Notes under the pieces: generated by a model
Databases searched by the model: none
The model's input: only the letters and a program-made list of their open reading frames with translations
What the model was told of the DNA's origin: nothing
Program-made: the position numbers and the translations under genes
Source: Zygnema cylindricum
Lineage: Eukaryota > Streptophyta > Zygnematophyceae > Zygnematales > Zygnemataceae
DNA length: 55,648 nt
Direction of reading: 5' to 3'
Assembly (NCBI GenBank): GCA_037447655.1
Contig: JBBHKE010000073.1
Span: forward strand, 1 to 55,648
Shown: positions 53,857-55,648 of the stretch, piece by piece
Layout: each line of letters starts with the position of its first letter
How positions within the stretch are numbered: position 1 is the stretch's first letter

Positions 53857-53924
53857 TACACGTCCGTACACTGACGGTGGGAAGCTTACCTAACGATTTC
53901 ACAGTGACGTGGAAAATTGGCTCT

Positions 53925-54205
53925 TGACTTTATTTTGTCTTTTCTCACCTGCGCGTATCCATCCGTACATCCTCGAGAAAGAATCTAAAGTACAGCCCTA
54001 AAAATTAGGTGGAAAGTACAGAAGTACATGTAAGACTTTTACACTATTGCTCACTATGGCTTCCGAACTTTATTTTGTCTTTTTACCGCAATTGGGGACC
54101 GCTCTCCGTACGGGAAAGAATCCGTACATCCTCGAGAAAGAATCGAAAGTACAAACCCTACAAATTAGGTGGAAAGTACAGAAGTACATGTGACACTTTT
54201 AGTCT
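53925..54205. repeat. Tandem duplication, unit about 150 bp
   Basis: ACTTTATTTTGTCTTTT, CCGTACATCCTCGAGAAAGA and TAGGTGGAAAGTACAGAAGT recur in the same order at about 53,927/53,966/54,007 and 54,067/54,120/54,165. Confidence 0.8.
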
Positions 54206-54212
54206 TTTTACA

Positions 54213-54856
54213 TTTGCGTGGTTCACACTTGGAAAAATGGGAAAACGATGTCATAAATTTTGGGATCCGTACGCCAAATTTCATAAATTGACAAAAAACG
54301 CGGCGGTGACGGTTGGGGCGGTTGGTTTCGACCGTTTTGGAGCGTAGCGGCGGACAAAAGATGCAGTTCTACGCGTCAAAACTCGGCAGCTGCATAAAGC
54401 AAACGGCAACTGCCGTCCGCCATCGGACATCATGTTCGGAATGCACTTTTTCATTTTTGAAGAATTTCGAAAACGAAGCGCACGGACGTGAACCGTACAG
54501 GAATTCATTCCGACGCAAACTTCTGAACAAACTAGGGGACCAATCACATAAGAGAACACGTAATGTCAAAAAAAAAAAAAACACCGATGGAAAAAATAAC
54601 AAAAGGGGCATGTCCAAAGTTCCTTCGCGGTTATTTTCGGTCTGTACAAACGTTTGCGTGGCAGTACATTTTGGTTTGGAAGGATTCGTACATATCATGT
54701 CCGCAAAGCGCTTCCTTTTTCGTACGGGCAAGTGGCTCGTATCACGACACGCTAGTTGACGTAGGCTAGCGTCACGTACCAGTTCACGGCTGACAAAAAA
54801 AAGTACTGTTTTCATACCATACCGTTTTCCCCTTTTTCAAGTGTGAACCACGCAAA
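54213..54856. mobile_element. 644-bp terminal-inverted-repeat element
   Basis: Left end TTTGCGTGGTTCACACTTGG AAAAATGGGAAAACG and right end the reverse complement of nearly the same 34 bases (TTTGCGTGGTTCACACTTGA AAAAGGGGAAAACG). The interior is CpG-rich. A 148-codon frame exists on each strand, but neither resembles a transposase. No target-site duplication is evident, so the outer limits may be off by a few bases. Confidence 0.75.
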
Positions 54857-55648
54857 CGCGACGACACAAATTCACGGAAACGTAATGGTGGAGACGCACG
54901 AAAAGAGATAATACTACGCACGAAAAGATATAGTACTACGCACGAAATAACATACATACATACTGAACCAAATAATTACCTAACCAAACATACTGACGCA
55001 ACTTCGGTCAATATAAACAAAGAAATCCCAAAAAAACGTTTTGAAATTTGTAAAGACATCGTTCGAAGGAATGTGGACATTAATTGGACAATAAAGGCTT
55101 AACAAAGCTTTCATTATCAAGCATGTGGTGAACCCACCGTTCAACATCTTGTTTCTTATTTATTTTTTCGTACTCATGGATTCGAAATATCCCTCGCATA
55201 AATTCACGACATAAACTAAAACAATCATCGTCACGAAAGCTCGATTCACGTTAAAACAATTGTTTGGAAATGCTTTCTATAGAACTTGAAATGAAATTAA
55301 AAGGGAAAACAAAATATGAAATAAGAATACAAAAGGATAAATGAAAACTCGGAGACCACCTGAAGAGGGAGAGGAAGCTTCTCTTTCAACTGGACATGCC
55401 AATGCTCGACCAATATCGAACGATGTCGGAGAAGATGAGGCAACAAAAGCGATACGCAATCCTCAACTCCCAAGTAATTAGGAACATTGTTACCAGCAAA
55501 AGAAAACACCGCCTTCTGATCCACACTTCTACAAAACACCATAAAAAAGATTTTTCTACCTTTAGGACTGGATTGAAGGATTGGATCGAAGGAAATACTA
55601 AACATATTATAATGTATGGAAGAGAAGGAGAGAGAGAGAAGTAAGAAA
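54857..55648. other. No confident feature; weak exon-like ORF at the end
   Basis: AT-rich with ACGCACGAAA-type short repeats near 54,893-54,945. A plus-strand frame from about 55,345 to 55,644 reads LKRERKLLFQLDMPMLDQYR then TMSEKMRQQKRYAILNSQ, charged and helical, followed by a possible donor GTAATT. It could be an exon running out of the window, but it has no family signature. Confidence 0.25.

Noticed and set aside
54313-54815. Two 148-codon frames on opposite strands as genes
   Set aside because: They overlap antisense within the TIR element, lack transposase motifs and have no family likeness.

Overview
The window looks like a repeat-rich nuclear segment from a plant or streptophyte alga. 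There is no operon structure. The few host exons are short and intron-separated: several 72-bp leucine-rich-repeat exons that all split a codon in the same phase, and two exons matching the metal-binding domain of the copper chaperone for superoxide dismutase. Almost everything else is Ty1/copia-type LTR retrotransposon sequence in different stages of decay. An LRR protein ending in an F5/8 (F-type lectin-like) domain is unusual for flowering plants, so I lean towards a charophyte alga such as Chara; this is a guess from domain content.

Layout. 0-1.45 kb: tail of a family-A copia element (RNase H plus 3' LTR). 1.45-5.8 kb: AT-rich intergenic DNA, a 540-bp GA-rich microsatellite and one orphan exon-like ORF on the minus strand. 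5.8-10.96 kb: a broken family-B copia element (+). 11.07-11.74 kb: two exons of a CCS-like copper chaperone (+); the rest of that gene is not visible. 12.0-18.15 kb: a nearly complete family-A copia element (-). 18.15-23.99 kb: a stack of family-B elements, with LTRs inserted inside another LTR. 24.5-27.6 kb: two unrecognised coding remnants, including a ~750-codon GC-richer frame broken by four in-frame stops. 28.1-30.2 kb: duplicated copia RNase H/LTR tails. 30.7-39.7 kb: an old family-C copia element (+) split by a younger family-C element (-, 31,481-37,416, perfect TSD TAGAT) and by a 195-bp MITE. 41.57-53.0 kb: a multi-exon minus-strand gene encoding signal peptide, LRRs, Cys-rich EGF-like module, proline-rich hinge and F5/8-type lectin domain. 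Its intron plus lectin exon are partly duplicated around a copia fragment. 53.2-53.86 kb: a solo LTR (TSD TACAC) just upstream of that gene. 54.2-54.86 kb: a 644-bp terminal-inverted-repeat element.

The most interesting signal is in copia families A and B. Their primer-binding site matches the anticodon stem-loop of initiator tRNA-Met (half-tRNA priming, as in Drosophila copia and yeast Ty5) and not the tRNA 3' end. It sits inside the gag reading frame and encodes the conserved peptide QVMGPP. The LTR itself carries the gag start codon; a solo LTR with a perfect TSD ends inside the same gag codon. Family-B LTRs also hold an antisense tRNA-like segment (A- and B-box-like) at a fixed position. 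A second point is the stop-free 363-bp first intron of the LRR-lectin gene, which is a multiple of three and filled with a minisatellite, so it could be an exitron.
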